This document shows, piece after piece, positions 34,230 to 47,406 of a stretch of DNA of 64,000 bases (position 1 is its first letter; every line of letters starts with the position of its first letter). The stretch is from assembly GCA_023228945.1 (NCBI GenBank), contig JALOAI010000008.1, forward strand, positions 1 through 64,000, read 5' to 3'. The notes under the pieces were generated by a model, which had not been told where the DNA came from, did not search any database, and saw nothing but the letters and a program-made list of their open reading frames with translations. The position numbers were made by a program, and so were the translations under genes. Source of the stretch: Pigmentiphaga sp. (GTDB lineage: Bacteria; Pseudomonadota; Gammaproteobacteria; Burkholderiales; Burkholderiaceae_B).

Positions 34230-36329
34230 ATGAATCGATACTCGTTAGGAGTCGATATCGGCGGTACCTTCACCGATATCGTTTTGCTCGATCTCGCATC
34301 GGGACACCACGAAAGCCACAAGGAGCTCACCACGCCCGACGCGCCCGAGGTCGGCGTCATGAGCGGTATCCAGAAGCTCTTGGCACGGCAGGATGTGCCG
34401 CCCGCGCAGATCGTGCGTGTGGTGCATGCCACGACGCTGTTTACCAACGCGTTGATCGAGCGCAAGGGCGCGCGCACCGGCCTGATCACCACCGAGGGCT
34501 TTCGCGATGTGCTGGAGATCGGGCGCGAGCGCCGCTACGATCTCTACGACAACTTCCTGGAGCTCATCGAGCCCCTCGTGCCGCGCGATCTGCGACGGGA
34601 GGTGAGTGAACGGATGCGTCCGGACGGCAGCGTCGACCGTCCCCTGGACCTGGAACAACTGGAGCGGCAAGCCGACGCTCTGGTCGCCGATGGCGTCGAG
34701 TCGATCGCCGTGGCGTTCCTGCACTCATATCGCAATCCGCAACACGAGGCCCAGGCGATCGAATACATCCAGGCGCGCCATCCGGGAGTTTCCGTTACGT
34801 CCTCCGCCGAGGTGGCGGCCGAGATCCGCGAATACGAGCGGTTTTCCACGGCGGTCACCAATGCCTATGTCAAGCCGCTGGCGATCCGATACATCACCTT
34901 GCTGGAGCAGCGCCTCGAGGAGGCCGGGATCCACACCGGCATGTTCCTGATGCAGTCCAACGGCGGGCTGGTGCACGCGAGCGAGGCCAAGCGGCTGCCC
35001 ATCCAGTTGCTGGAGTCGGGCCCTGCCGCCGGAGCCCTGGTCGCGGCCCACTTCGGGCGTGAGATCGATGAGCCGAAGATCCTGGCGTTCGACATGGGCG
35101 GCACGACCGCCAAGATGAGCGTCATCGACGATGGCGAGCCGCTGGTCGCCTACACCTTCGAGGCCGCGAGGCAGAAGCGTTTCCGTCCGGGCAGCGGCCT
35201 GCCGGTCCGCATCTCGACGATCGAGCTGATCGAGATCGGCGCTGGCGGCGGCAGCATTGCCCACGTCGACCACCTGGGCCTGCTCAAGGTGGGGCCGCTG
35301 AGCGCCGGCTCGAAACCGGGCCCCGCCTGCTACGGCAAGGGGGGCGCCAAGGCCACGGTGACGGATGCCAACCTGCTCGCGGGCTATCTTGACGCCGATG
35401 CGTTCGCCGGGGGCACCATGACGATCAACCCCGAGCTGGCCCGCCAGGCTGTGTCGGAGGTGGCCAAGCCGCTGCAGGTCGGCGCCGGCGAGTGTGTGCC
35501 GGGGATCATCGACGTGGTCAATGAGACCATGGCCGCCGCGGCGCGCGTGCACATCACGGAACGCGGCGGGGATGCCCGCCAGTACTCGCTTCTGGTAACG
35601 GGCGGCGGCGGGCCGCTGCACGGCTACAGCCTCGCCAGGAAGCTGCGCCTCAAGCGCATGCTTTGCCCACCGTCGGCCGGCGTGGCCTCGGCCCTGGGCT
35701 TGCTGATTGCGCCGCCGAAGGTGACCCGCGTCAAGACCATGTCGCGCCAATTGAGCACCCTGGACATGAACGAACTGGAGGCCGCCTACCAGGAGATCGA
35801 GCGCGAGGCCATCCAGACCTTGGCCGAGAGCGGTGTGGACCGCTCGCAGCCCAGCGTGCGCCGCTACGCCGACATGCGTTACCTGGGCCAGGGCTTCGAG
35901 CTGGTGGCGGAGTTGCCGGCCGGACCCTATGGCGAAGGGACGGGCGAGACCATTCTCGACACGTTCGGCAAGGTCTACTTGAGCGTGTTCTCGGTGAAGC
36001 CGCCGGTGGAAGAGGCGGAGATCGTCAACATCCGGATCGCGGTCACAGGCAAGGCCGGCGGGGAGCAGGCGATCAGCTCGGCGCCGGCCGGTCAGGTGGC
36101 CGGCGCGCCGGTGGGGCATGAGCGGCGCACGCGCGATGCCTATTGCCCCGATCTGTCCAGGTGGGTGCCCATGCCGATCTACAGCCGGCCCGAACTCGCC
36201 GCGGGGACGACCTATCCCGGCCCCCTCATCTTGGAAGAGCCGGCCTCGACGCTGATCGTGGGTTCGCATGGCCATCTGCGGCTGCTGCCAAACGGCGTCA
36301 TCTCGATCGAACTCACCGAAAGGAACTGA
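34230..36329 (+). CDS. hyuA: Hydantoinase/oxoprolinase subunit A
   Basis: A 699-residue ATP-dependent subunit of the N-methylhydantoinase/5-oxoprolinase/acetone carboxylase superfamily. The ASKHA nucleotide motif is LGVDIGGTFTDIVLLD at the N terminus, with VHATTLFTNALIERKG, LESGPAAGALVAAHFGR, ILAFDMGGTTAKMSVID and LIEIGAGGGSIAHVD. Family members activate a cyclic amide or ketone by phosphorylation before hydrolysis or carboxylation. The ring substrate is not defined. AGGGGC precedes ATG. hyuB follows after one base, indicating a tight heteromeric complex. Confidence 0.93.
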   Translation: MNRYSLGVDIGGTFTDIVLLDLASGHHESHKELTTPDAPEVGVMSGIQKLLARQDVPPAQIVRVVHATTLFTNALIERKGARTGLITTEGFRDVLEIGRERRYDLYDNFLELIEPLVPRDLRREVSERMRPDGSVDRPLDLEQLERQADALVADGVESIAVAFLHSYRNPQHEAQAIEYIQARHPGVSVTSSAEVAAEIREYERFSTAVTNAYVKPLAIRYITLLEQRLEEAGIHTGMFLMQSNGGLVHASEAKRLPIQLLESGPAAGALVAAHFGREIDEPKILAFDMGGTTAKMSVIDDGEPLVAYTFEAARQKRFRPGSGLPVRISTIELIEIGAGGGSIAHVDHLGLLKVGPLSAGSKPGPACYGKGGAKATVTDANLLAGYLDADAFAGGTMTINPELARQAVSEVAKPLQVGAGECVPGIIDVVNETMAAAARVHITERGGDARQYSLLVTGGGGPLHGYSLARKLRLKRMLCPPSAGVASALGLLIAPPKVTRVKTMSRQLSTLDMNELEAAYQEIEREAIQTLAESGVDRSQPSVRRYADMRYLGQGFELVAELPAGPYGEGTGETILDTFGKVYLSVFSVKPPVEEAEIVNIRIAVTGKAGGEQAISSAPAGQVAGAPVGHERRTRDAYCPDLSRWVPMPIYSRPELAAGTTYPGPLILEEPASTLIVGSHGHLRLLPNGVISIELTERN

Positions 36330-36330
36330 C

Positions 36331-37935
36331 ATGACATTTGATCCCATCACCCTGGAAGTACTCTGGCAACGCCTGGTTTCCGCGGCGGACGAAGCCGGCG
36401 CGGCCCTGCTGCGCTCGTCGTTCTCCACCATCGTGCGCGAGTCCTACGACTTCGCCTGCATCGTGACCGATACGCGCGGCAGGTCGATGGCGCAAGCCTC
36501 CGAGAGCATTCCATCGTTCATCGGGACGCTGCCGCGCACGGTGAAGCACGTGCTTCAGCATTTTCCGCTCGAGAGCTTCGAGCCCGGCGACGTGATCGTG
36601 ACCAACGACCCCTGGATGGGCACGGGCCACTTGCCCGATCTCTCGCTGATCAAGCCGATCTTCGTCGGCCAACGCGTGATCGGCCTGGTCGCCACCACGG
36701 CCCACGCGCCGGACATGGGCGGCAAGACCGGCTCGGCGGACGTGCGCGACGTGTTCGAGGAAGGTTTGCAGGTGCCAATGATGAAATTGCTCTCGGCCGG
36801 CGAGCCGAACCAGACGCTGATCGCCATGATCCGCGCCAATACGCGGGTGCCCGACCAGGTCATGGGCGACGTGTGGGCGCAGATCTCGGCGCTGCGCATC
36901 GTGGAGCAGCGCACGCTTGACCTCGTGGCCGAATACGGGATGACCAACCTGGACGATCTCGCCGATGAGATCATCCGCCGCACCGAGCGCGCCATGCGCG
37001 AGGCCATCGCCAGCTTCCCGGACGGCAGCTACGACTACCAGATTCAGGCCGACGGGGTGGACCAGCCGCTGACGCTCAAGGTGAAGATCGACGTGGAGGG
37101 CGACCAGGTCAGGGTCGACTACACCGGCTCGTCGGATCAGGTCGATCGCGGGATCAACGTCGCGCTTTGCTACACCGCGTCGCAAACGGCGTATGCGCTG
37201 AAGTGCCTGTTCTCGCCCACACTGCCGAACAACGAAGGCGCCCTGCTGCCGATCTCGGTATCGGCGCCGGTGGGCTCCATCCTCAACCACACCTATCCCG
37301 CATCGGGCCAAAGCCGCACGCTGGTGGGCCATTTTCTGCCCTTCCTGATCTTCGGCGCTTTCGCCGATGTGGCGCCTGACCTGATCATCTCCGGCTCGGG
37401 ATCGCCGCTCTGGAGCATGCAGGTGACGGGGCAGTCGGAGAACGGCGTCACCTTCGTCAACAAGATCTTCTTCAATGGCGGCGTGGGCGCCACCCATGTC
37501 AAGGATGGCTACGCTTGCCTGAGCTGGCCCAGCAACGTGTCCAACGTGCCGATCGAAATGACCGAACAGCAGTCTCCCCTGCGCTACCAGTACAAGCGCA
37601 TCCGGCCGTCATCGGGCGGCGCCGGCCGCTATCGGGGCGGCCTGGGGCAGGAGGTGATGCTACGGCACGAAGGCGAGCGGCCGGTCATCGTGGGTTTTCA
37701 TGCCGAGCGTACGCAAACCCCCGCTCCGGGCGTGTGCGGGGGCCAGAGCGGCACCACGGGCATCCTCGAGATCAATGGCCGGCCCTTGACGCCCGCCGAG
37801 CAGAAGCGCCAGCACCGCATCATGCCGGGCGACGAGATCCGGCTGGCCACGCCGGGCGGCGGCGGCTTTGGCGATGCCTCGGGGCGCGATCCCGCCCTGA
37901 CCGAGCGGGACCGGGCCCTGGGCTACGTCGTTTGA
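36331..37935 (+). CDS. hyuB: Hydantoinase/oxoprolinase subunit B
   Basis: A 534-residue partner of HyuA. It starts TFDPITLEVLWQRLVSAADE and has VRESYDFACIVTDTRG, DVIVTNDPWMGTGHLPDL (metal-site region), TAHAPDMGGKTGSAD, and the glycine-rich C terminus GGAGRYRGGLGQEV with LATPGGGGFGD. AAAGGAA lies upstream of ATG 36331; the frame opens inside hyuA at 36268. No gamma subunit of acetone carboxylase type is present, favouring a hydantoinase/oxoprolinase-like role. A 121-base gap without features separates it from the second IclR gene. Confidence 0.93.
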   Translation: MTFDPITLEVLWQRLVSAADEAGAALLRSSFSTIVRESYDFACIVTDTRGRSMAQASESIPSFIGTLPRTVKHVLQHFPLESFEPGDVIVTNDPWMGTGHLPDLSLIKPIFVGQRVIGLVATTAHAPDMGGKTGSADVRDVFEEGLQVPMMKLLSAGEPNQTLIAMIRANTRVPDQVMGDVWAQISALRIVEQRTLDLVAEYGMTNLDDLADEIIRRTERAMREAIASFPDGSYDYQIQADGVDQPLTLKVKIDVEGDQVRVDYTGSSDQVDRGINVALCYTASQTAYALKCLFSPTLPNNEGALLPISVSAPVGSILNHTYPASGQSRTLVGHFLPFLIFGAFADVAPDLIISGSGSPLWSMQVTGQSENGVTFVNKIFFNGGVGATHVKDGYACLSWPSNVSNVPIEMTEQQSPLRYQYKRIRPSSGGAGRYRGGLGQEVMLRHEGERPVIVGFHAERTQTPAPGVCGGQSGTTGILEINGRPLTPAEQKRQHRIMPGDEIRLATPGGGGFGDASGRDPALTERDRALGYVV

Positions 37936-38056
37936 GCATGCGGAGCTCCTCGAAACGGTTTGTGTATCATGCGCTCCACCACCCTCACCCTCACGGGACG
38001 GTTGGCGACTCCGCTGCCAGGCCGCACCTCCCGTGGATCGCAGGAGAATCCGTCCC

Positions 38057-38917
38057 ATGAGCACGACACCTGACGCCAAGGTCCGCAGGCCCCGCTCGCG
38101 CGCGCAAAAGCAGAAGGCCATGGAGCAGTTGGCCAACGGGAGCGACACGGCGGACAATGACGCCCTCGGCGTGCAAGCCTTCGAACGCGGGTTGGCCGTC
38201 ATCCGGGCCTTCGTGAACCAGGACCGCGCCCTGACGATTTCCGACGTGGCCGAGATCACCCAACTGTCGCGGGCCACCGTCCGGCGGCTGCTGGGCTCTC
38301 TCGTCAGGCTGCACTACGCCCGTACCGACGGCCAGTCGTTCCAGCTAACGCCGACGATCCTGGAGCTGGGCTACGCCTACCTTTCCTCCAACCAGTTCTG
38401 GGAGCGAGTCCAGCCCTACATGCACGACGTCGTCCGGGAGCTCAATGAAAGCTGTTCGCTCGGGATCCTGGAGCTACCCAACGTGGTGTACGTGGCCCGT
38501 GTACCGGCCCAGCGAATTGTCCTGAACATCGCCATCAACATCGGCACCAAGATACCGGCCTCGGTGTCTTCCATGGGGCGCTTGCTACTGGCATATCAGC
38601 CCCGGGACGTGGTGCTGCAGTATCTCGAACAGCATCCGCTGCAGGCATACACGCCGAGATCCGTGACCGATACGCAGGAGTTCCTGGAAATATTGGATCG
38701 GGCCCAGGCCGACGGGTGGGTGCTGGTGGACGAGGAAATGGAGATCGGCTTGCGTTCGATCGCCGTGCCCTTGCGCAATCGCCGTGGCGACGTCATCGCC
38801 GCCATGAACGTGGGGGCGCCCACCTCTCGAGCCAGCGTCGAACATATGGTTTCGCGCTTTCTGCCGGTCATCCGGGAGGCGGCCAACCGGGCCAATCATG
38901 CCCTGTCCCTGGGCTGA
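38057..38917 (+). CDS. IclR-family regulator, PcaR/PcaU-like
   Basis: A 286-residue regulator with a basic N-terminal extension (RRPRSRAQKQKAM). The winged helix has FERGLAVIRAFVNQDRALTI and LSRATVRRLLGSLVRL, and the effector domain carries SVSSMGRLLLAYQP and the IclR signature (LRSIAVPLRNRRGDVIAAMNV in part). It resembles the PcaR/PcaU/PobR branch that activates aromatic-acid pathways, which bind CGAAC-type arms like those in the hyuA operator. AGGAGAA precedes ATG 38057. It lies after hyuB and 46 bases before the oxidoreductase gene on the same strand. Confidence 0.9.
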   Translation: MSTTPDAKVRRPRSRAQKQKAMEQLANGSDTADNDALGVQAFERGLAVIRAFVNQDRALTISDVAEITQLSRATVRRLLGSLVRLHYARTDGQSFQLTPTILELGYAYLSSNQFWERVQPYMHDVVRELNESCSLGILELPNVVYVARVPAQRIVLNIAINIGTKIPASVSSMGRLLLAYQPRDVVLQYLEQHPLQAYTPRSVTDTQEFLEILDRAQADGWVLVDEEMEIGLRSIAVPLRNRRGDVIAAMNVGAPTSRASVEHMVSRFLPVIREAANRANHALSLG

Positions 38918-38963
38918 GGGCGAGGCGCCCAGAGCCTGCTGCCTTATCGATGGAGTCAGACCC

Positions 38964-40025
38964 ATGATGGAATCACCCATGCCGGAAACCATGCAGGCTG
39001 TGGAAATCAGCCAATTCGGCGATCCCGACGTATTGCGGCCATGTCGGCGGCCGCTGCCCGCGCTGCAAGCGGGCGAAGTGCTGCTGAAAGTCGGCGCCGC
39101 CGGGGTGAACCGCCCGGATGCCACTCAGCGGCGGGGCTTTTATCCGCCGCCGCCCGGCATCACCGACATCCCGGGGCTGGACGTGGCGGGACAGATCCTG
39201 GCGGTGGCTGACGACGTCGCCAGCCTCAAGCCCGGCGATTTCGTCTGCGGGCTCGTCGCGGGGGGAGGCTACGCCGAGTATGTGGCGATCCCCGCGGTGC
39301 AGTGCCTGCCCATTCCGCGGGGCCTGAGCCTCGAGGAGGCTGCGTCACTGCCCGAGGTGTTCTTCACCGCCTGGAACAAGGTCGTGGAGGTCGGGCGACT
39401 GGCCCCCGGCGAAAGCATCCTCGTCCAGGGAGGCACCAGCGGTGTGGGCATGGCCGCCACGCAGATTGCGCGGTACTGCCGCGAGGCGCGGGTCATCACA
39501 CTGTCGGGCAGCGCCGAGAAGTGCGAGCAGAGCCGGGTCTTCGGCGCGCACATTGCCATCAACTACGCGGAAGCGGACTGGTGCGCGGCGGCGCTTGAAG
39601 CGACTGGCGGCAAGGGCTTGGACGTCATCCTCGATGCCCAGGCGGGAGACTACCTGCAACGCGAGGTAGATATTCTCGCCGTGGGCGGCCGCATCGTGCT
39701 GATGGGCACGCATCGCAATGTGGAATCGACAGTCAATTTCCGACAGGTGGTCCGTCGGCGGCTGACCATCGCGGGTTCCGTAGTACGGAGCCGGACTCCC
39801 CAGGAAAAAGGGCTACTGGCCGACAGCCTTTTGAAGCACGTCTGGCCGCTCATCGAGCTCGGCCGTATCGTGACCCACGTGCAGCGTACCTATCTGCTGC
39901 AAGAGGCCGCAGCGGCGCACTGGATGTTGGAGCGCAATGAACAGATCGGCAAGATCGTCCTGATCGTGGATCGGGGGCTTTGCCAGCGCCATGCATCCAT
40001 CGGGACCTCATGGCATGACGCATGA
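38964..40025 (+). CDS. Quinone-oxidoreductase-type NAD(P)H dehydrogenase (MDR)
   Basis: A 353-residue zinc-free medium-chain reductase similar to TP53I3/PIG3 and quinone reductase. It has GAAGVNRPDATQRRGFYPPP, PGLDVAGQILAV, PEVFFTAWNKV, the nucleotide-binding LVQGGTSGVGMAATQIAR and GGRIVLMGTHR. There is no cysteine/glutamate catalytic-zinc set. TGGAGT precedes ATG 38964, with the frame open from 38898. It is the last gene of island 1, perhaps reducing an enoyl or quinone intermediate; this is inference. metH begins 105 bases later. Confidence 0.88.
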   Translation: MMESPMPETMQAVEISQFGDPDVLRPCRRPLPALQAGEVLLKVGAAGVNRPDATQRRGFYPPPPGITDIPGLDVAGQILAVADDVASLKPGDFVCGLVAGGGYAEYVAIPAVQCLPIPRGLSLEEAASLPEVFFTAWNKVVEVGRLAPGESILVQGGTSGVGMAATQIARYCREARVITLSGSAEKCEQSRVFGAHIAINYAEADWCAAALEATGGKGLDVILDAQAGDYLQREVDILAVGGRIVLMGTHRNVESTVNFRQVVRRRLTIAGSVVRSRTPQEKGLLADSLLKHVWPLIELGRIVTHVQRTYLLQEAAAAHWMLERNEQIGKIVLIVDRGLCQRHASIGTSWHDA

Positions 40026-40129
40026 CCCGCCGTTGGTGTGGGAGTAACCCGACCACACACCCGATCTGGACGCTGGGACGCAAGGCCAACTTTGTTACCA
40101 TACCCAGTTAACTTTCATTTTGATGATGC

Positions 40130-43930
<3,801 letters not shown>

Positions 43931-43947
43931 GGGCGGCGGAAGTTCGC

Positions 43948-44874
43948 TTATCCTCCGGAGGTGGATGCCGGCCTATGGAGGGACAGCTCATCTTCCACGA
44001 ATTGCTTGAACCAGCCCAAGGCGGGAGCCTGGACGCGGCGAAGCAGTGTGACGTAGGCGAACTGCGCACCGGCATTGGGCGTGTTGGCGACCGGAAGCTT
44101 GACGAGCTCGCCCAGGCCGAGCTCATGACGGGCGGCCCCCAGAATGCCCACGAGAATGGTTTTCGACCGCTTGGCGGTTTCGATCAGGCTGGAAATCTCT
44201 TCGCACTGCAAAGTGACTCTTTGGCTCAGATCGGCCGCGGGACCGCAGCGCTCGATGTACAGACGAATGATTTCGGCGGATAGCGGTGTAGAGGCCAGGG
44301 GGTACTGCAGCACGTCGTCGAGTCGCAGTTCTCCCTGATCGACAAGAGGGTGATCCGGCCGACATAGGAATCCGGTGGGAAACAAGCCCAGATTCTCGAT
44401 GGATAGATCCGGTGCGGGCGTCACGCGCCGCATATCTACCACCAGGGCGTCGAGTTCGCGATCCCGTAGTTGCTGCACTTGCAATTCCGTACTTCCCCTG
44501 AAAATCTTGACCTTTACGGCGGGATGGCTTTCCGCCATGAAACACAGGAAGGGCGTCATGAGCAAGGCGCCGGGACCCGAGCCCAAGCCAAGACTGATCT
44601 CGCCCGCCGAGCCGGAGGTCAACAGCTCTGTGGATCGCTTCAGATCCTGGGCGGCGTGCACGATATGGCGCGCCCTGAGGGCCACTTCGCGGCCCAGCGG
44701 AGTCACTTCGTTGCGTTTGCCATGCCGTTCTATCAATAAGCCACCCAGCGTTTCTTCTAGATTCTGAAGACTGCGACTAAGTGCGGATTGTGTGATGAAT
44801 AGGCGTTCGGCTGCCTGGCTGAACGAGCCCGTTTCCAACAGGGCGAGAAAGTGTTCCAGATGTCTGAGATTCAT
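43948..44874 (-). CDS. LysR-family transcriptional regulator
   Basis: A 308-residue LTTR. The helix-turn-helix covers residues 1-60 (LRHLEHFLALLETGSFSQAA, ERLFITQSALSRSLQNLE). The periplasmic-binding-like effector domain starts near GEISLGLGSGPGALLMTPF. Start MNLRHLEHF at 44874 is the family N terminus; the frame opens at 45093 inside the Bug gene. It is divergent from the Bug-M20 operon, with a triple half-site palindrome between them, so it very likely controls that operon. It converges on metH with 17 bases between stops. Confidence 0.92.
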   Translation of the reverse strand: MNLRHLEHFLALLETGSFSQAAERLFITQSALSRSLQNLEETLGGLLIERHGKRNEVTPLGREVALRARHIVHAAQDLKRSTELLTSGSAGEISLGLGSGPGALLMTPFLCFMAESHPAVKVKIFRGSTELQVQQLRDRELDALVVDMRRVTPAPDLSIENLGLFPTGFLCRPDHPLVDQGELRLDDVLQYPLASTPLSAEIIRLYIERCGPAADLSQRVTLQCEEISSLIETAKRSKTILVGILGAARHELGLGELVKLPVANTPNAGAQFAYVTLLRRVQAPALGWFKQFVEDELSLHRPASTSGG

Positions 44875-44895
44875 CAACTTATTATTCCATAAAAT

Positions 44896-44920
44896 CATTG
44901 ATTCAATGAAAACATTGAAT
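44896..44920. promoter_or_regulatory. Triple CATTGA half-site, likely LysR operator
   Basis: CATTGA-T-TCAATG (44896-44908) overlaps ATTCAATG-AAAA-CATTGAAT (44901-44920). Both are perfect palindromes, giving three half-sites in 25 bases in the divergent LysR/Bug region, which is AT-rich against a GC-rich genome. The site is 22 bases upstream of the LysR start, typical of autoregulated LTTR sites. Confidence 0.6.
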
Positions 44921-45067
44921 TGGACGAATATTATGAGCCGGCATAGCATGAGGCCATTCCCCATCTCCGCATCACAACAACGCTTCGTTGGGGAGCAGAA
45001 CAAACGCGTCATGCATGATGGGTTCTCATCGGTGGAAGTGACCCAAAGTAAACAACAGGAGATAACC

Positions 45068-46066
45068 ATGCATTTGGTAGGGCAAACGTTCATATCTTGC
45101 GCCTTGATGGGAGTCGCGGCATTGGGTTTGATGGATCAAAACGCGGCACATGCCTATCCCACGAAGCCGGTCACCATCATGGTGCCGTATCCCGCGGGCG
45201 GTCCGTCCGACCTCACGGCGCGCCTCGTCGGTGAAAGCCTATCCAAGGCGATCGATCAAACGGTCATCGTGGAAAACCTTGGCGGTGCCGGCGGCACGAT
45301 CGCCGCACAGCGCGTCTTGAATGCGCCGGCGGATGGATACACCCTGTTCCAAGGCTCGCCCAATGAATTGATCCTGGCGCCCATGACGATCGACGCGGCC
45401 AGCTTCCAGAGCGACGATTTTTCGCTGCTGCAAAAAATTGCCGACGTACCGATGGCCGTCCTGGCGCGTAGCGATCTGCCCGCCTCGAATGGCGATGAAC
45501 TGGCAAGGTACGTTCGCGATGCGGCGGCTCGGAGCGAGCCGGCGACGTATGCCAGCGTAGGGCCGGGCTCCTTCTATCACTTATTGGGCGCGCATATGGC
45601 GAACGTGCTCGATGCGCCCATGACGCACATCCCCTATCGCGGGGCGGCGCCGGCTATCAATGACCTGGTCGGTGGCCGGGTTGATATCTTCATTACGCCC
45701 TTCGGCTTGCCCCAGATGGAAATGGCACAGCAGGGGCGCCTAAAATTTGTGGCGACTTTAACGCCCGAGCGCCATCCGGCATTATCGGGCGTGCCAACGC
45801 TTGCTGAAAGCGACGCCTTGCAAGATTTCGTATTCTCGACCTGGGCCGGTTATTTCGTGGACAAGGATGTTCCCGATGAGATTCAGGCCACGCTCAATCA
45901 AGCTCTGATTCAGGCGTTGGGTGATCCGAAGGTTCGCGTCGCGCTCGAGGCGCAGAACCGCCAGATGTCGGCGCCACTAACACTCGAAGAGGCTTCGGAT
46001 TTCTATGCCGGGGAGATCGGGGTCTTTCGCGACCTGGCGAAGTCGACCAATTTTCAGGCGGAGTGA
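45068..46066 (+). CDS. Bug-family tripartite tricarboxylate receptor (3 of 6)
   Basis: A 332-residue periplasmic binding protein. The signal peptide ends NAAHAYPTKP, and motifs are IMVPYPAGGPSDLTARLVG, VIVENLGGAGGTIA, ADGYTLFQGS and HIPYRGAAPAINDLVGG. AGGAGA precedes ATG 45068; the frame opens at 44792 inside the LysR gene. It is followed after six bases by an M20 amidohydrolase, so the ligand is plausibly an N-acylated amino acid or similar amide. That is inferred from the pairing alone. Confidence 0.92.
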   Translation: MHLVGQTFISCALMGVAALGLMDQNAAHAYPTKPVTIMVPYPAGGPSDLTARLVGESLSKAIDQTVIVENLGGAGGTIAAQRVLNAPADGYTLFQGSPNELILAPMTIDAASFQSDDFSLLQKIADVPMAVLARSDLPASNGDELARYVRDAAARSEPATYASVGPGSFYHLLGAHMANVLDAPMTHIPYRGAAPAINDLVGGRVDIFITPFGLPQMEMAQQGRLKFVATLTPERHPALSGVPTLAESDALQDFVFSTWAGYFVDKDVPDEIQATLNQALIQALGDPKVRVALEAQNRQMSAPLTLEEASDFYAGEIGVFRDLAKSTNFQAE

Positions 46067-46072
46067 GCGGTC

Positions 46073-47275
46073 ATGGAATCCCTACTACGCGCCATGCGCG
46101 AGCAGGCCGATGAATTCATCGGCCTGAGGCAAGAGATCCATCAGCATCCCGAACTGGGCTATCAGGAGTTTCGCACCAGCGACCTCGTGGCGGAGCGTCT
46201 CGAATCTTGGGGCTACCAGGTGACGCGAGGCTTGGGAGGAACCGGAGTCGTCGGCCGCTTGACGCGCGGGAACGGCGAAAAACGATTGGGCCTGCGAGCC
46301 GACATGGATGCCTTGCCCATCCAGGAGCAAACGGGCTTGTCCTACGAAAGCAATCGGCCGGGCATCATGCACGCTTGCGGTCATGACGGCCACACCGCCA
46401 TGTTATTGGCCGCCGCGCGTTACCTGGCCCTGAAGGGACGGTTCGACGGCACGTTGAACCTTATCTTCCAGCCCGCCGAGGAAGGGCTGGGCGGCGCCAA
46501 GAAGATGATGGACGACGGGCTTTTCGAGCAGTTTCCCTGCGATGCCGTTTTTGCCATGCACAACCTGCCGGGACATGCGAGTGGAACCTTGTTATTCCGC
46601 ACCGGGGCCGCGATGGCGGCTAGCGAAAACATCACGATCGAACTGCACGGCGTGGGCGGCCATGGCGCGCAGCCGCACAAGACCAAGGATCCGATCATGG
46701 CGGGCGCGGCCATCGTGACGGCTTTGCAAAGCATCGTATCGCGCAATGTGCCTCCCCTGGAGCCGGCCGTGATATCGGTGGGTGCCTTCCAGGCCGGCCA
46801 TACCAACAATGTGATTCCTCAAACGGCTACGTTGTTACTCAGTGTCCGATCCCTCAACCAAAGCGTCCACGACATGTTGCTGAGCCGGATCGACGATCTC
46901 GTGCGCGCTCAGGCTGAGTCGTTCGGATTAAAGGCGGAGGTTCGTCTACAAGGAGGCTATCCGGTGCTCGTCAATACGCCGGCTGAAACCGCTCTGGCCC
47001 ATCAAGTAGGCGAAGAGCTGGTGGGGTCGGAGAACATCGTGGCGGAAGCCGCTCCCATCACCGCCAGCGAAGATTTCGCCTTCATGCTGCAGCAAGTGCC
47101 GGGTAGCTATTTATTCATCGGCAACGGCAGCGGCACGGCTGGCGACCACACCGCTTGTGCGGTCCACAATCCCGGATACGACTTCAACGATGCCAATATT
47201 CCGTTGGGTTCGGCGTATTGGGTCCGGTTGACAGAACGTTTTCTTGTCCTTGAGGAGAGTCAGGACTGCACCTAA
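46073..47275 (+). CDS. M20D-family amidohydrolase (hippurate-hydrolase-like)
   Basis: A 400-residue dinuclear metallo-amidase/carboxypeptidase. LRQEIHQHPELGYQEFRTSD begins the domain. Metal ligands appear in MHACGHDGHTAML (Cys102, His104), FQPAEEGLGG (Glu136) and AMHNLPGHASG. The dimerisation insert has GVGGHGAQPHKTKDPIMAG, and APITASEDFAFMLQQVPG holds the C-terminal site. Members release amino acids from N-acyl or indole-acetyl conjugates. It ends 132 bases before the convergent IclR gene. Substrate prediction depends on its operon mate, the Bug receptor. Confidence 0.93.
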   Translation: MESLLRAMREQADEFIGLRQEIHQHPELGYQEFRTSDLVAERLESWGYQVTRGLGGTGVVGRLTRGNGEKRLGLRADMDALPIQEQTGLSYESNRPGIMHACGHDGHTAMLLAAARYLALKGRFDGTLNLIFQPAEEGLGGAKKMMDDGLFEQFPCDAVFAMHNLPGHASGTLLFRTGAAMAASENITIELHGVGGHGAQPHKTKDPIMAGAAIVTALQSIVSRNVPPLEPAVISVGAFQAGHTNNVIPQTATLLLSVRSLNQSVHDMLLSRIDDLVRAQAESFGLKAEVRLQGGYPVLVNTPAETALAHQVGEELVGSENIVAEAAPITASEDFAFMLQQVPGSYLFIGNGSGTAGDHTACAVHNPGYDFNDANIPLGSAYWVRLTERFLVLEESQDCT

Positions 47276-47406
47276 GAAGACGCCGTGAAGGCTGTATGAA
47301 AGTGCGGAGGGGTTGCCGGCAAGGGCAGCGATCATTCGGGGGCTTTACGTCGCCAAGAGCCACATCTTCCGAACGCAGGATTCGGGGATTATCCAGGAGC
47401 GCCGAA

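Noticed and set aside
40026..40129. Possible SAH or cobalamin riboswitch before metH
   Set aside because: The core motifs of neither class are visible in the 104-base leader.
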